Below are positions 26,215-34,556 of a stretch of DNA of 64,000 bases, in pieces. The stretch comes from Parafrigoribacterium_A soli (lineage in GTDB: Bacteria; Actinomycetota; Actinomycetes; Actinomycetales; Microbacteriaceae). Location: positions 62,001 to 126,000 of the forward strand of contig NZ_JBELNZ010000003.1 of assembly GCF_040227235.1 (NCBI RefSeq), written 5' to 3'. Position numbers and translations under genes: made by a program. A model generated the notes under the pieces. That model worked only from the letters and a program-made list of their open reading frames with translations. It was not told the DNA's origin and ran no database searches. Numbering within the stretch: the first letter of the stretch is position 1; the number at the start of each line of letters is the position of its first letter.

Positions 26215-26572
26215 GGGAACTCCCTGGGGTCGGGGAGCCGGCGATCGCGACTCCGTCGTCTGCGGATGGGGTGAGAAGTTCGTCGAGAAGATCGAGCGCC
26301 TTCGAGGCTCCCGCGGCATCGAATGCCAGTGGCGGGAGCAGTATCGCGGGCACACCGGCGGCGGCCGCGTCCCCACGGAGTCGCGCAAACTCGTCGGCGA
26401 GGTGAGAACCGACGAGAACGGCGCTGAGCTCGCCCAGTCGCTCGGCCACGTCAGCCTGGCTGCCGGCGTCGATCGCCAGCTGGAGGCCGCGAGAAGCGGC
26501 GACCCTGCGCATCCAGTGCACGAGGAAGGTGCTCGATGCCCCGGCGCCGCACACGACCAGAATTCGCTGCAC
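26207..26572 (-). CDS. orphan PTS lactose/cellobiose-family IIB-like protein
   Basis: A 121-residue cytoplasmic protein beginning RILVVCGAGASSTFLVHWM, with Cys8 in the CxxGxSS phosphocysteine loop of the lactose/cellobiose/chitobiose IIB fold. It lacks a linked IIC or IIA of the same family. The GTG at 26572 has a strong ribosome-binding site (GAGGAGG). It is the first gene of the operon and overlaps ptsH, so it is made together with HPr and EI. It may take part in phosphotransfer to an unlinked permease or in regulation; the partner is unknown. Confidence 0.75.
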   Translation of the reverse strand: MQRILVVCGAGASSTFLVHWMRRVAASRGLQLAIDAGSQADVAERLGELSAVLVGSHLADEFARLRGDAAAAGVPAILLPPLAFDAAGASKALDLLDELLTPSADDGVAIAGSPTPGSSRG

Positions 26573-26809
26573 GGCTCGCCTCCTCGCGACTGTCGAACAC
26601 CGGCCGAACCCGACGATCGACCGTGCCCCCATGATGGCCCAGCCGCTCGCCGGCCCGCCAACAGACTTGGTTCCGCACCCCCGGAAGAGGGTCACCGCCG
26701 CGAGCGAGCGCACCGCTCCCCGGCGCGGACGCGCCCTCTCTGCAAGAATGACGTGAGGGGCGCCGGACCTTGGCCACGGGCCTGGTCCTTGATCAGAGGA
26801 GATCGCGCG

Positions 26810-26836
26810 ATGCACTCCACGAGTGGGATCAGATGA
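26810..26836 (+). CDS. 8-codon leader ORF upstream of mtlR
   Basis: The reading frame ATG to TGA encodes MHSTSGIR. It has a strong AGAGGAG ribosome-binding site (26795-26801) 8 bases upstream, stronger than anything at mtlR. Its TGA (26834-26836) overlaps the mtlR ATG (26833-26835) as ATGA. Translation of this short ORF would therefore deliver ribosomes to mtlR. It is far shorter than the usual ORF threshold. Confidence 0.5.
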   Translation: MHSTSGIR

Positions 26837-28755
26837 TCGACAAGCACGAACGCCTGCTCGATTATCTCGTTCAGGTTGAGGGCTGGGTCACGGCCGCGGA
26901 ACTCGCGGATCAGTTGGGTGTCACCACGCGCAGCGTCAGGAGCTACGTCACCGCCATCAAGGCGTCGGCCAGACCGCTCGAGGTGATCGAGTCGTCGACG
27001 AGCGGCTACCGGCTCAGCCGCGAGTCGTACACCGCGTTCCTCGCGAAGACCAGGCAGCCCGGCGGCGAACCGGAGACGCCCCGGGATCGCGTCTACCACC
27101 TCGTGCGCCGACTCGTCGATGCGCCGGAGGGACTCGATGTGTATTCGCTGGCGGAGAGCCTCTTCGTCAGCGAGTCGACCATCGAGACCGATCTGCGCAA
27201 GGTGAAGACGCTCGTCGAGGAGTCAGAGCTCACCCTCGTTCGCAGGGGAACGCAGATCTCTCTCGCCGGTTCCGAATACGACCTGCGCCGGCTGCTCAGC
27301 CGAATGTTCCGCGAGGGCGGCGCCCAGGGCTTCCTCGAGCTCGAGAGCATCCAGCGCGAGTTCGAATCCGCAGACCTGCGGGCCTTCAAGACCGACCTCA
27401 TCGCGATGCTGGATGCGCACGGCTATTTCGTGAACGAATACGGCATCAACAATGTGCTGCTCCACGTCGCGATAGCGGTCGATCGCACCTCGAAGGGACA
27501 GCTGCCGTTCGGGGAGACCCCCGGACCGGGCGGCAGGCCCATCGCCGACATCCCCGACCAACTCTCCGAGCTGATCGTGCGCCACTTCGGTGCGACGCTC
27601 CGCGGCCCTGACCTCGACTACCTCGCCCTGCTGCTCACCACCCGCGTCGTCACGCCGGGTCGCGACCCGGACGAGGCGCTGAAGGCTGTCGCAACCTCGA
27701 ATGACGAGACGCTCGCGAGCATCCGCCGCATCATTGCGAGGGTCGCCGAGGAGTACATGATCGACCTCGACGACGACGAGTTCACCGTGCGCCTCTCGCT
27801 GCACGTGCAGAACCTCGTCGCCCGCGCGCAGGACAAGTCGTATTCGCGCAACCCGATGACGAGGTCGATCAAGACGTCGTACCCGATGATCTACGAGCTC
27901 GCGGTCTTCATGGCCAGTGAGATCCAGCGCGCCGAGTCCATCACCATCCACGATGACGAGATCTCCTACATCGCGCTGCACATCGGCTCGTACCTCGAGC
28001 GACAGGCCCGGCGCGAGGAGCGGGTCACCTGCGCGATCGTCTGCCCCAACTACTACGACCTGCACCTGATTCTGCGCGAGCGGCTGGAGGCGGTGCTGGG
28101 CGACGAACTGCAGGTCGATATCGTCATCACGCGCAACGACGTCGACTGGGGCGAGCTCGCGGCCGACCTCGTGCTCACCACGATCCCCAGCGCACCCTTT
28201 GCCGACAACGTCGTCATCATCCAACCCTTCCTCACGGAGAACGACATCGACGCAATCCGTCGAGCGGTCAGTCGGGTGCGCCGCCAGCGCCGCCGCCTGC
28301 ACCTCAAGGACGAGCTGCTCATGTTCTTCGACGAGTCGCTGTTCCTGCGCAACTTCCACGCGGCAGACGAGATCGCGATGATCCGCGCGCTCGGCGAACG
28401 CATGGTCGAGGCCGGAGTCATTCAACCGGCCTACATCGACGGCGCGATCGAACGAGAGCGGATGTCGTCGACGGCTTTCACGGACAACATCGCCGTTCCG
28501 CACGCCATGGCCATGTCCGCGAAGCGCACCGCGATCTGCATCGTGGTGAACGACGCGCCCATGGACTGGGGAGAGAATCGCGTGAACGTCATCGCGCTCA
28601 TCGCCTTCAGCGCGAGCGACCGCACCAATTTCCAGTCGGTATTCGACCAGTTCGTCTCTGTCTTCTCCGACCGCGACGACGTGCAGCGGCTCGTGCACCG
28701 CGCCGTCGATTTCCCCTCGTTCATCGAGGCGCTGGTGCACGGCATCGAAAAGTAG
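26833..28755 (+). CDS. mtlR: PRD-containing transcriptional activator of mannitol use (MtlR-type)
   Basis: A 640-residue regulator of the BglG/MtlR class. It has an N-terminal helix-turn-helix (AAELADQLGVTTRSVRSY, about 20-40) and a second HTH, two PTS regulation domains with phosphorylatable histidines such as His211 (NNVLLHVAIAV), His324 (SLHVQNL) and His383 (YIALHIGSYL), a IIB-like segment, and a C-terminal IIA domain with His557 (NIAVPHAMA). Phosphorylation by HPr/EII normally tunes such activators. I use the ATG at 26833 (MIDKHERLLDYL); the frame is open to a TTG at 26770, but without a ribosome-binding site. It is divergent from the mtl operon it probably activates. Confidence 0.9.
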   Translation: MIDKHERLLDYLVQVEGWVTAAELADQLGVTTRSVRSYVTAIKASARPLEVIESSTSGYRLSRESYTAFLAKTRQPGGEPETPRDRVYHLVRRLVDAPEGLDVYSLAESLFVSESTIETDLRKVKTLVEESELTLVRRGTQISLAGSEYDLRRLLSRMFREGGAQGFLELESIQREFESADLRAFKTDLIAMLDAHGYFVNEYGINNVLLHVAIAVDRTSKGQLPFGETPGPGGRPIADIPDQLSELIVRHFGATLRGPDLDYLALLLTTRVVTPGRDPDEALKAVATSNDETLASIRRIIARVAEEYMIDLDDDEFTVRLSLHVQNLVARAQDKSYSRNPMTRSIKTSYPMIYELAVFMASEIQRAESITIHDDEISYIALHIGSYLERQARREERVTCAIVCPNYYDLHLILRERLEAVLGDELQVDIVITRNDVDWGELAADLVLTTIPSAPFADNVVIIQPFLTENDIDAIRRAVSRVRRQRRRLHLKDELLMFFDESLFLRNFHAADEIAMIRALGERMVEAGVIQPAYIDGAIERERMSSTAFTDNIAVPHAMAMSAKRTAICIVVNDAPMDWGENRVNVIALIAFSASDRTNFQSVFDQFVSVFSDRDDVQRLVHRAVDFPSFIEALVHGIEK

Positions 28756-28797
28756 CGCGTCGCCGCTCAGTCGTCGGAAATCGCGCCGACAAACACG

Positions 28798-28840
28798 CTG
28801 GTCGAGTAGGCCGCGACGAAGGAGCAGCCGTGTCGAGAAG
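28798..28840. repeat. degenerate dispersed palindrome between mtlR and map
   Basis: The sequence ctggtcgagtaggccgcg... ending gtgtcgagaag resembles the widely seen Micrococcales repeat with ggtcgagtag and tatcgagacc arms. It lies between the convergent mtlR and map genes. Its arms pair only imperfectly. Confidence 0.5.
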
Positions 28841-28844
28841 CGAA

Positions 28845-29675
28845 CTACGGGATGGGGACCGGGGTGACGCCGAGCGGAGCGAGCCCGGCCGCGCCACCAT
28901 CCTCCGCGGTCAGCACCCAGATGCCGTCGGCGTGCACGGCGATCGAGTGCTCCCAGTGGGCGGCGGTGCTTCCGTCTTTCGTCGTCACCGTCCAGCCGTC
29001 CTCGCGCACGAAGGTATCGATGCCGCCGAGCGTCACCATGGGCTCGACCGCGACCACGAGACCGGGCCGCACCGCCGGGCCGCGATCGCGCACCCGGTAG
29101 TTGAACACCGGCGGCTCCTCGTGCATCGAGCGACCGATGCCGTGGCCCACGTAGTCCTCGAGGATGCCGTAGCTACCCCTCGATTCGATGTAGTCCTCGA
29201 TCGCGCCGCCGACCTCGCCGAGATGGCGCGCCCTCGCCAGCGCAGCGATGCCGTGCCAGAGGGACTGTTCGGTGACATCCGCAAGCTTCTGACGGTCGGC
29301 TACCAGCTCGGGCCGGGTGCGATCGGGCACCACGAGACTGAAGGCCGCATCGCCGTTCCAGCCTCCGAATTCTGCGCCGCTGTCGATCGAGACGATGTCG
29401 CCGGCCTCGAGCACACGATCACCTGGGATGCCGTGCACGACGTCGTCATTCACCGATGTGCAGATCGTGTGTCGGTAGCCGGGTTCCTTCATGAAGTTGG
29501 GAACGCCGCCGCCGTCGCGGATGGCCGACTCGGCCAGCGCGTCGAGCTCCGCCGTTGTGACGCCCGGTCTGATCGCGGCTCGCACCGCGTTCAGTGACGC
29601 GGCCGTCAGAAGACCCGGCTTCGTCATCAGCCGCAGTTCGGCCGGAGTCTTGTAGATACTGCTGCGCCTGCGCAC
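28845..29675 (-). CDS. map: methionine aminopeptidase type I
   Basis: Removes N-terminal methionine from nascent proteins. The 276-residue protein has the five metal ligands of the pita-bread fold: Asp in SIDSGAEFGG, Asp in WNGDAAF, His in GHGIGRSMHEEPP, Glu in VAVEPM and Glu in WEHSIAV. The GTG at 29675 is 6 bases past the adk stop. It is the last gene of the spc operon here and converges with mtlR. Confidence 0.95.
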   Translation of the reverse strand: MRRRSSIYKTPAELRLMTKPGLLTAASLNAVRAAIRPGVTTAELDALAESAIRDGGGVPNFMKEPGYRHTICTSVNDDVVHGIPGDRVLEAGDIVSIDSGAEFGGWNGDAAFSLVVPDRTRPELVADRQKLADVTEQSLWHGIAALARARHLGEVGGAIEDYIESRGSYGILEDYVGHGIGRSMHEEPPVFNYRVRDRGPAVRPGLVVAVEPMVTLGGIDTFVREDGWTVTTKDGSTAAHWEHSIAVHADGIWVLTAEDGGAAGLAPLGVTPVPIP

Positions 29676-29681
29676 CGGCGA

Positions 29682-30287
29682 TCAGCCTACGGCGCGGTCG
29701 TTCTCCACAGGGCGGATGCCGCGTTCGGCCAGCGCTGTGGAGATGCGCTCTGCCACGTCCTCGACCGATCCCAGGCCATCGACCTCGATCAGGAGGCCGC
29801 GCGTGCGGTAGATGGCGATGAGCGGTTCGGTCTCGCGGAGGTAGACATCCTGGCGGTGACGGATGGCCTCTTCGGAGTCATCGACGCGGCCTTCGGCGAC
29901 GGCGCGCTTGCGAAGGCGTTCGACGATGGCGTCGCGGTCGGCAACCAAGCGGATGACGGCGTCGACCGCTGTGCCGCGCTCGGCGAGAAGCGAGTCGAGG
30001 AAGCGCACCTGGTCGGTCGTGCGTGGATAGCCATCGAGCAGGAATCCGTCGAGCGCGTCGGATTCGTCGAGGCGATGGCTCACGAGAGCGTTGGTGAGCT
30101 CGTCGGGAACATAGTCACCGGCGTCGACGATCGCCTGCACCTGCAGGCCGAGCTTCGTCTTGTTTGCGATGTTGAAGCGGAAGATGTCGCCCGTGGAGAT
30201 GGTGGGGACGCCGTAGAGGGCGGTGATCCGCTTGGCCTGAGTGCCCTTGCCTGCGCCCGGGGGGCCGACGATCAACAGCCGGGTCAC
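29682..30287 (-). CDS. adk: adenylate kinase
   Basis: Interconverts ATP + AMP and 2 ADP. The product begins at the GTG at 30287 that overlaps the secY stop codon (GTGA), giving 201 residues; the open frame further upstream lies inside secY. The P-loop GPPGAGKGT is at 8-16, and GYPRTTDQVRFLD carries the AMP-binding Arg. The LID is the short form without a zinc site, as usual in actinobacteria. Confidence 0.96.
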   Translation of the reverse strand: MTRLLIVGPPGAGKGTQAKRITALYGVPTISTGDIFRFNIANKTKLGLQVQAIVDAGDYVPDELTNALVSHRLDESDALDGFLLDGYPRTTDQVRFLDSLLAERGTAVDAVIRLVADRDAIVERLRKRAVAEGRVDDSEEAIRHRQDVYLRETEPLIAIYRTRGLLIEVDGLGSVEDVAERISTALAERGIRPVENDRAVG

Positions 30288-31609
30288 CGGAGAAGGCCCT
30301 CGTAGTGCCGTTGCTGCAGCTGCGCATCGATCTGTTTGACGGTCTCTAGGCCGACGCCGACGATGATGAGGAGGCTCGCGCCGCCGAACGGGAAGTTCTG
30401 GTTGGCGCCGAACAAGGCGAGAGCCACAAGCGGAATCAGGGCGATGAGGGCGAGGTACAGCGCGCCGGCGAGCGTGACTCGCGTGAGCACGTAGTCGAGG
30501 TATTCCGCCGTGGGGCGGCCCGCGCGAATGCCGGGGATGAAGCCGCCATACTTCTTCATGTTGTCGGCCACCTCCTCGGGGTTGAATGTGATCGCCACGT
30601 AGAAGTAGGTGAACCCGACGTTGAGCAGGAAGTAGACGAGCACGTACATCGGGCTGTCGCCGGACTGCAGGTTGTCGGTGATCCAGGTGACCCAAGGCGC
30701 CGGCAGCTTGCCATCCTTCGGGGCGTTGAACTGCGCGATCAGCGCCGGCAGGTACAGCAGCGAGGAGGCGAAGATGATCGGGATGACCCCGGCCATGTTC
30801 ACCTTGATCGGGATGTACGTGTTGTTGCCGCCGTAGGTGCGCCGGCCGATCATCCGCTTCGCGTATTGCACCGGAACTCGGCGTTGAGACTGCTCGACGT
30901 AGACCACGAGTCCCGTGATCACCAGTCCGAGCACGAGCACGAGGAGGAAGACCTCGAAGCCCTTCGACGTCTGGATGGCCCAGAGCGAGCTCGGGAACTG
31001 CGCGGCGATGGAGATGAAGATGAGGAGCGACATGCCGTTGCCGACGCCACGCTCGGTGATCAGCTCACCCATCCACATGATGAGGCCGGTGCCGGCGGTC
31101 ATCGTGATGACCATGAGCAGGATGGCGTACCAGGCGTTGTTGGTGATGAGCTGGCTGCACTCGGGGGTGCCGCTGGACGCCGGGAACAGGGCGCCGCTGC
31201 GAGCGACCGTGACGAGGGTCGTGGACTGAAGTACGCCGAGCGCGACGGTGAGGTAGCGCGTGTACTGGGTCAGGCGGGCCTGGCCGGCCTGGCCCTCCTG
31301 GTACAGGGCGTCGAAGTGTGGGATGACCACGCGCAGGAGCTGCACGATGATCGAGGCCGTGATGTACGGCATGATCCCGAGAGCGAAGACCGAGAGCTGC
31401 AGCAGCGCGCCGCCGCTGAACAGGTTGACGAGGTCATAGAGACCACTCGTGCTCGTACTGCTGGTGAGACACTTCTGCACGTTGCCGTAGTCGATGAACG
31501 GGGTGGGGATGAACGAACCCAGCCGGAACAGGGCGATCATGCCGATCGTGAACCCGATCTTCTTGCGAAGATCCGGCGTGCGGAAGATCCGCGCTACGGC
31601 ACTGAACAC
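30284..31609 (-). CDS. secY: preprotein translocase subunit SecY
   Basis: The channel-forming subunit of the Sec translocon in the cytoplasmic membrane. The 441-residue protein has about 10 transmembrane segments; GIMPYITASIIVQLL (about 78-92) and RRVPVQYAKRMIGR (cytosolic loop, ~238-251) are hallmark segments. It overlaps adk by 4 bases. A hairpin lies in the 73-base gap after rplO. Confidence 0.97.
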   Translation of the reverse strand: MFSAVARIFRTPDLRKKIGFTIGMIALFRLGSFIPTPFIDYGNVQKCLTSSTSTSGLYDLVNLFSGGALLQLSVFALGIMPYITASIIVQLLRVVIPHFDALYQEGQAGQARLTQYTRYLTVALGVLQSTTLVTVARSGALFPASSGTPECSQLITNNAWYAILLMVITMTAGTGLIMWMGELITERGVGNGMSLLIFISIAAQFPSSLWAIQTSKGFEVFLLVLVLGLVITGLVVYVEQSQRRVPVQYAKRMIGRRTYGGNNTYIPIKVNMAGVIPIIFASSLLYLPALIAQFNAPKDGKLPAPWVTWITDNLQSGDSPMYVLVYFLLNVGFTYFYVAITFNPEEVADNMKKYGGFIPGIRAGRPTAEYLDYVLTRVTLAGALYLALIALIPLVALALFGANQNFPFGGASLLIIVGVGLETVKQIDAQLQQRHYEGLLR

Positions 31610-31643
31610 GAGGCCTCCTGGCTAAAACATTGAGCTTGCAGGT

Positions 31644-31667
31644 CGGGTGGCCCTTGCGGGCCACCCG
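31644..31667 (-). promoter_or_regulatory. intercistronic hairpin between rplO and secY
   Basis: A perfect 10-bp stem (cgggtggccc / gggccacccg) with a 4-base loop lies 15 bases past the rplO stop and 34 bases before secY. On the minus strand it is followed by a T-containing run (AATGTTTTAG) about 20 bases on. It may attenuate or stabilise ribosomal-protein mRNA relative to secY-adk-map. Confidence 0.55.
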
Positions 31668-31682
31668 CGAAGACGGCTGTGG

Positions 31683-32273
31683 TTACTTAACCGAGCCGCC
31701 CGCTGCAACGATCTTCTGCTGGGCAGAGCCGGAGACTTTGTCCACGGCAACGTTCAGCTTAACCGCAATGTCACCCTGCCCAAGAACCTTGACCTTCTCG
31801 TTCTTGCGCACGGCACCCTTGGCGACGAGGTCGACCGTGGTCACCTCTCCACCCTTCGGGTACAGTTCCGCAAGCTTCTCGAGGTTCACGACCTGGTACT
31901 CGACGCGGAACGGGTTCTTGAACCCGCGCAGCTTCGGGGTGCGCATCACGCTGTTCAGGTTTCCACCCTCGAGACCGACGCGAACCTGGTAACGAGCCTT
32001 CGTTCCCTTGGTACCGCGACCGGCCGTCTTACCCTTCGAGCCCTCACCACGACCGACACGCGTGCGTGCGGTCTTGGCACCGGGAGCCGGGCGCAGGTGG
32101 TGCATCTTGAGCACCTGCGGACGAGCCTCAGACTCGGCCTTGGGCGCACTCTTCGCGGCGGCCTTTGCGGGCGCCTTCTCTGCTGCGGGCTTCGCCGCAG
32201 CCTTGGCCGCAGGGGCCTTGGCCGTGGTCGCCTTTGCGGGCGCCGCGGCTTCTGACTTCTCTGTGTCAGCCAT
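31683..32273 (-). CDS. rplO: 50S ribosomal protein L15 with Ala/Lys-rich N-terminal extension
   Basis: A 196-residue L15. The conserved domain starts near residue 54 (VLKMHHLRPAPGAKTARTRV) and includes the GRGEGSKGKTAGRGTKG glycine-rich rRNA-binding segment. The preceding ~50 residues are an AAK/PAK low-complexity extension, not present in E. coli. An alternative inner start exists only at Met57, so the long form is taken as real. It overlaps rpmD by one base. Confidence 0.95.
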   Translation of the reverse strand: MADTEKSEAAAPAKATTAKAPAAKAAAKPAAEKAPAKAAAKSAPKAESEARPQVLKMHHLRPAPGAKTARTRVGRGEGSKGKTAGRGTKGTKARYQVRVGLEGGNLNSVMRTPKLRGFKNPFRVEYQVVNLEKLAELYPKGGEVTTVDLVAKGAVRKNEKVKVLGQGDIAVKLNVAVDKVSGSAQQKIVAAGGSVK

Positions 32274-32458
32274 TAGTCAATCTCCTCGACCTTCACCAGG
32301 TGAGCGACGGTCTTGACGTACCCGCGGTTCTGCGAGTTGTCTTCCCTGACGACAGAATCGCCGATGCGCTTGAGTCCCAAGCTGCGCAGGGTGTCGCGCT
32401 GGTTTTGCTTTTCACTGATTTTGGACTTGATCTGGGTCACCTTCAGGCGCGCGGCCAT
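32273..32458 (-). CDS. rpmD: 50S ribosomal protein L30
   Basis: A 61-residue L30, the short bacterial form (MAARLKVTQIKSKISEKQ, DTLRSLGLKRIGDSVVRED). It is packed between rpsE and rplO with 1-base overlaps on both sides. Confidence 0.97.
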   Translation of the reverse strand: MAARLKVTQIKSKISEKQNQRDTLRSLGLKRIGDSVVREDNSQNRGYVKTVAHLVKVEEID

Positions 32459-33168
32459 CAGACACCTGCCTTTGCTGACTCTGCCTGGATCCGCAGGACC
32501 TGGGCTGGCACGACATGCTCGATCGACAGTCCGCGACGGGCGGCGACGGCAGCGGGCTCTTCGAGCTGCTGGAGCGCGGCCACCGTTGCGTGGACGATGT
32601 TGATCGTGTTCGAGGAACCGAGCGACTTGCTCAGAACGTCATGGATGCCGGCGCACTCGAGTACGGCGCGCACCGGACCACCGGCGATAACACCGGTACC
32701 GGCAGCGGCGGGACGCAGCAGAACGACGCCTGCCGCGGCTTCACCCTGCACGGGGTGCGGGATCGACTTGCCGACTCGGGGAACGCGGAAGAAGTTCTTC
32801 TTCGCTTCCTCGACGCCCTTGGAGATCGCGGTAGGCACCTCGCGGGCCTTGCCGTAGCCGACGCCGACCAGTCCGTTGCCGTCACCGACGACGACGAGAG
32901 CGGTGAAGCTGAAGCGACGACCACCCTTCACCACCTTGGAAACGCGGTTGATGGTGACGACGCGCTCGAGGAACTGGCTCTTGTCAGAGTCGCGGCTCCC
33001 CCGCTGCTGGTTGGGGTTACGCTCCCGACCGCCGCGGCGAGCCTCGCGAGGCTCGTTCGCCGCGCTCTGCGTTCCCGCAGCAGTCTCTACCACGGCAGCC
33101 TCGGTCGTCTCGACCTTGGTTGCTTCTGTCACTTGCTGCTCCTTGTTAGCTGATGCGGTGTCGCTCAC
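32458..33168 (-). CDS. rpsE: 30S ribosomal protein S5 with N-terminal extension
   Basis: S5 helps accuracy and mRNA helicase activity at the entry tunnel. The core (FLERVVTINRVSKVVKGGRRF) begins near residue 67, followed by KSLGSSNTINIVHAT. The first ~65 residues are a low-complexity Glu/Ala and Arg/Asn extension typical of actinobacteria. The GTG start overlaps rplR (GTGA). Total length is 236 against ~166 in E. coli. Confidence 0.97.
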   Translation of the reverse strand: MSDTASANKEQQVTEATKVETTEAAVVETAAGTQSAANEPREARRGGRERNPNQQRGSRDSDKSQFLERVVTINRVSKVVKGGRRFSFTALVVVGDGNGLVGVGYGKAREVPTAISKGVEEAKKNFFRVPRVGKSIPHPVQGEAAAGVVLLRPAAAGTGVIAGGPVRAVLECAGIHDVLSKSLGSSNTINIVHATVAALQQLEEPAAVAARRGLSIEHVVPAQVLRIQAESAKAGV

Positions 33169-33536
33169 AGGTCCAGACCACCCTCTCGAGCTCCCTCGGC
33201 AATGGCAGCGACGCGACCCGCGTACTTGCTACCACCACGGTCGAATACGACGGCGTCGATGCCTGCCTTCTTCGCGCGGTCGGCGATGAGTTCGCCCACC
33301 TTGTGCGCCTTGGCGGTCTTGTCACCGGTGAATCCGCGCAGGTCCGACTCCATGGTGGAAGCCGACGCGAGGGTGAAGCCCTTGCTGTCGTCGACGACCT
33401 GTACGAAGACGTGACGCGCAGAACGGGTGACGACCAGGCGCGGACGCGCCTCCGTGCCAACGACCTTCTTGCGCAGACGCGCGTGACGGCGACCCTTGGC
33501 GGCCGACTTGCTCTTGCCTCTAGTTCCGAGAGCCAT
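33165..33536 (-). CDS. rplR: 50S ribosomal protein L18
   Basis: L18 binds 5S rRNA with L5 and L25. The 123-residue protein has RHARLRKKVVGT, RPRLVVTRSARHVFVQVVDD and ends VAAIAEGAREGGLDL. It lies between rplF (2-base gap) and rpsE (4-base overlap). Confidence 0.97.
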   Translation of the reverse strand: MALGTRGKSKSAAKGRRHARLRKKVVGTEARPRLVVTRSARHVFVQVVDDSKGFTLASASTMESDLRGFTGDKTAKAHKVGELIADRAKKAGIDAVVFDRGGSKYAGRVAAIAEGAREGGLDL

Positions 33537-33538
33537 GA

Positions 33539-34075
33539 TTACTTACCACTCTTTCCGGCCTTGCGGCGGACTACTTCGCCCGCATAGCGCACACCCTTGC
33601 CCTTGTAGGGCTCTGGCTTGCGCAGCTTACGAATGTTGGCGGCCACCTCACCGACGGCCTGCTTGTCGATGCCGTGCACCGTCAGCTTGGTGTTGCCATC
33701 GACAGCAAAAGTGATGCCTGCCGGGGGATCGACCGTGATCGAGTGCGAGTAGCCGAGGGCGAACTCGAGCGAGTTGCCCTTCGCGGCGACGCGGTATCCG
33801 GTACCCACGATTTCAAGGCCCTTGGAGTATCCGGCGGTGACGCCGATGATCTGGTTCGCGATCAGCGTGCGAGTCAGGCCGTGCAGCGAACGCGATTCGC
33901 GCTCGTCGTCCGGACGAGTGACCAGCAGCTGGCCATCCTCGAGCTTGACCTCGATGGGGCTTGCGACGGTGAGCTGAAGCTCACCCTTCGGGCCCTTGAC
34001 GGTGACGGCCGAGCCGTCGACCTTGACGTCGACACCCGCGGGGATGTCGATGGGAAGTCTTCCGATACGTGACAT
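33539..34075 (-). CDS. rplF: 50S ribosomal protein L6
   Basis: L6 lies near the factor-binding centre of the 50S subunit. The 178-residue protein (MSRIGRLPIDIPAGVDV, duplicated domain) ends with KPEPYKGKGVRYAGEVVRRK, the conserved C-terminal signature. It lies 6 bases past rpsH. Confidence 0.98.
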   Translation of the reverse strand: MSRIGRLPIDIPAGVDVKVDGSAVTVKGPKGELQLTVASPIEVKLEDGQLLVTRPDDERESRSLHGLTRTLIANQIIGVTAGYSKGLEIVGTGYRVAAKGNSLEFALGYSHSITVDPPAGITFAVDGNTKLTVHGIDKQAVGEVAANIRKLRKPEPYKGKGVRYAGEVVRRKAGKSGK

Positions 34076-34081
34076 GTTCGA

Positions 34082-34480
34082 TTACCACACGTAGGCGAGG
34101 ACTTCCCCACCCACGCCCTTCTTCGACGCCTGGCGGTCCGTGAGGAGGCCAGAGGAGGTCGACAGGATAGCGACGCCGAGTCCGCCGAGAACGCGAGGGA
34201 TCTCGGTCGACTTTGCGTACACGCGAAGTCCAGGCTTCGACACGCGCTTGATGCCCGCAATGGAGCGCTCGCGGTTGGGGCCGTACTTCAGGTCGATGGT
34301 CAGGGTCTTGCCTACGCGCGCGTCCTCGATCTTCCATCCACCGATGTAACCCTCGGACTTGAGGATCTCGGCGATGTGGGACTTGAGCTTGCTGCTCGGC
34401 ATCGACACGGTCTCGTGGTACGCCGAGTTGGCGTTCCGCAGTCTGGTCAGCAGGTCTGCGACCGGATCTGTCATTGTCAT
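34082..34480 (-). CDS. rpsH: 30S ribosomal protein S8
   Basis: S8 binds 16S rRNA and in E. coli represses the spc operon. The product starts at the ATG at 34480 (MTMTDPVADLLTRLRNAN) with GAGGAAA upstream, giving 132 residues; the frame is open much further without meaning. It ends STSSGLLTDRQASKKGVGGE. The rpsN gene often found just before it is absent. Confidence 0.97.
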   Translation of the reverse strand: MTMTDPVADLLTRLRNANSAYHETVSMPSSKLKSHIAEILKSEGYIGGWKIEDARVGKTLTIDLKYGPNRERSIAGIKRVSKPGLRVYAKSTEIPRVLGGLGVAILSTSSGLLTDRQASKKGVGGEVLAYVW

Positions 34481-34556
34481 GTGGTGTATTTCCTCATCTC
34501 GATTGGTTTCGACATCCGGTACACGAATGCCGACCTCATCGATCGGTGGTGCGTAA

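Noticed and set aside
26770..26832. TTG start for mtlR at 26770
   Set aside because: No ribosome-binding site; the ATG at 26833 matches the expected N-terminus and is coupled to the leader ORF.
27223..28740. 505-codon minus-strand frame opposite mtlR
   Set aside because: Antisense shadow of the PRD regulator; no domain and unnatural composition.
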